A model generated the notes under the pieces. It did not search any database. It was not told the origin of the DNA and saw only the letters and a list, made by a program, of their open reading frames with translations. A stretch of DNA of 64,000 nucleotides from Ensifer sp. IC4062 (GTDB lineage: Bacteria > Pseudomonadota > Alphaproteobacteria > Rhizobiales > Rhizobiaceae): assembly GCF_020193575.1 (NCBI RefSeq), contig NZ_JADYVD010000016.1, positions 1-64,000 of the forward strand, read 5' to 3'. Shown here in pieces: positions 63,716 to 64,000 of the stretch. The position numbers and the translations under genes are program-made. Every line of letters begins with the position of its first letter. Positions within the stretch are counted from its first letter, which is position 1.

Positions 63716-64000
63716 TCAGTGGCTCCTCATTTCCTTGGCCGCGTTGCGGATGTTCCAGATCATGATCGGGACGACGAGAATCATGATCACCACGGCGATC
63801 GACGCGCCGCGGCCGAAGTCCCCGCCACCGCGGAACATCCAGTCGAACATGAGGTTGGCGAGCACCTGGCTCTGCCATTGCCCGTTCGTCATCGCTAGAA
63901 CGATGTCGAAAACCTTGAGCACCAGGATCGTGATCGTGGTCCAGACGACTGCGATCGTGCCCCAGATCTGCGGCACCATAATCTTGAAAAAGATCTGCCA
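63716..64000 (-). CDS. aglF: Alpha-glucoside ABC permease AglF, 3' part only
   Basis: The C-terminal 94 residues of a MalF-type permease. The frame is open to the right edge (WQIFFKIMVPQIWGTIAVVW), so the gene continues outside. Visible are the last helices and the closing IWNIRNAAKEMRSH. It forms the channel with AglG. The operon presumably continues upstream with aglE and the regulator aglR, outside the window. Confidence 0.93.
   Translation of the reverse strand, partial: WQIFFKIMVPQIWGTIAVVWTTITILVLKVFDIVLAMTNGQWQSQVLANLMFDWMFRGGGDFGRGASIAVVIMILVVPIMIWNIRNAAKEMRSH

Overview
The window looks like chromosome of Sinorhizobium (Ensifer), very close to S. meliloti. Reasons: GC-rich alphaproteobacterial codon use; gene blocks I recognise from S. 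meliloti (rsiA2/rsiB2, dppABCDF, rirA-fbpA, a phasin next to cbrA, potFGHI, aceA, zwf-pgl-edd, the agl alpha-glucoside operon); several copies of the Rhizobium-type RIME palindromic repeat; and a tRNA-His without G-1, as in alphaproteobacteria. Species assignment is inference; no database was searched.

Layout. 1-1.5 kb: a basic-rich CDS running off the left edge, tRNA-Gln(CUG), a small secreted protein. 1.5-12 kb: a fumarylacetoacetate-hydrolase-family enzyme, MgtC-like and UPF0114 membrane proteins, a D-amino-acid-dehydrogenase-like flavoprotein, many tiny membrane/secreted proteins, and the general-stress regulators NepR (rsiA2) and PhyR (rsiB2), then an AI-2E-type permease and a RidA protein. 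Six strong and one weaker promoter of the RpoE2/EcfG type (GGAAC-N18/19-TT) lie within 9 kb around rsiA2/rsiB2, so this is a local general-stress-response neighbourhood. One member, a CsbD-like gene, carries a one-base frameshift. 12-18 kb: dppABCDF peptide transporter. 18-21 kb: a LuxR solo, a stand-alone receiver protein, the iron regulator rirA and a divergent iron-binding protein. 21-26 kb: an M48 protease/DUF898 pair, mmsA with a divergent LysR regulator, tRNA-His. 26-36 kb: phasin with PhaR-like operators, the cell-cycle/symbiosis kinase cbrA, an iron-type permease, acetoacetyl-CoA synthetase, an AsmA protein. 36-41 kb: potIHGF putrescine-type transporter. 41-46 kb: fatty acid desaturase, an ScfR-type regulator divergent from isocitrate lyase aceA and two small downstream ORFs, a LysR regulator. 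46-54 kb: a chemoreceptor with a very long helical periplasmic region, a YhiN-like flavoprotein, a glutamine-synthetase-like and FAD oxidoreductase pair. 54-59 kb: zwf-pgl-edd, i.e. the Entner-Doudoroff entry. 59-64 kb: a GFA-family protein, a small PilZ-like protein and the agl operon (aglK, aglA, aglG, aglF truncated by the window edge).

Together the genes describe a soil/symbiotic heterotroph: alpha-glucoside uptake feeding Entner-Doudoroff catabolism, the glyoxylate shunt and acetoacetate/PHB use, peptide and polyamine import, iron homeostasis, and stress and cell-cycle signalling. I see no CRISPR array, prophage, transposase or rRNA gene. The most unusual features are the RpoE2 promoter cluster with its tiny genes, the CsbD-like frameshift, the LuxR-solo/receiver pair, and a possible minus-strand small RNA below acsA2.
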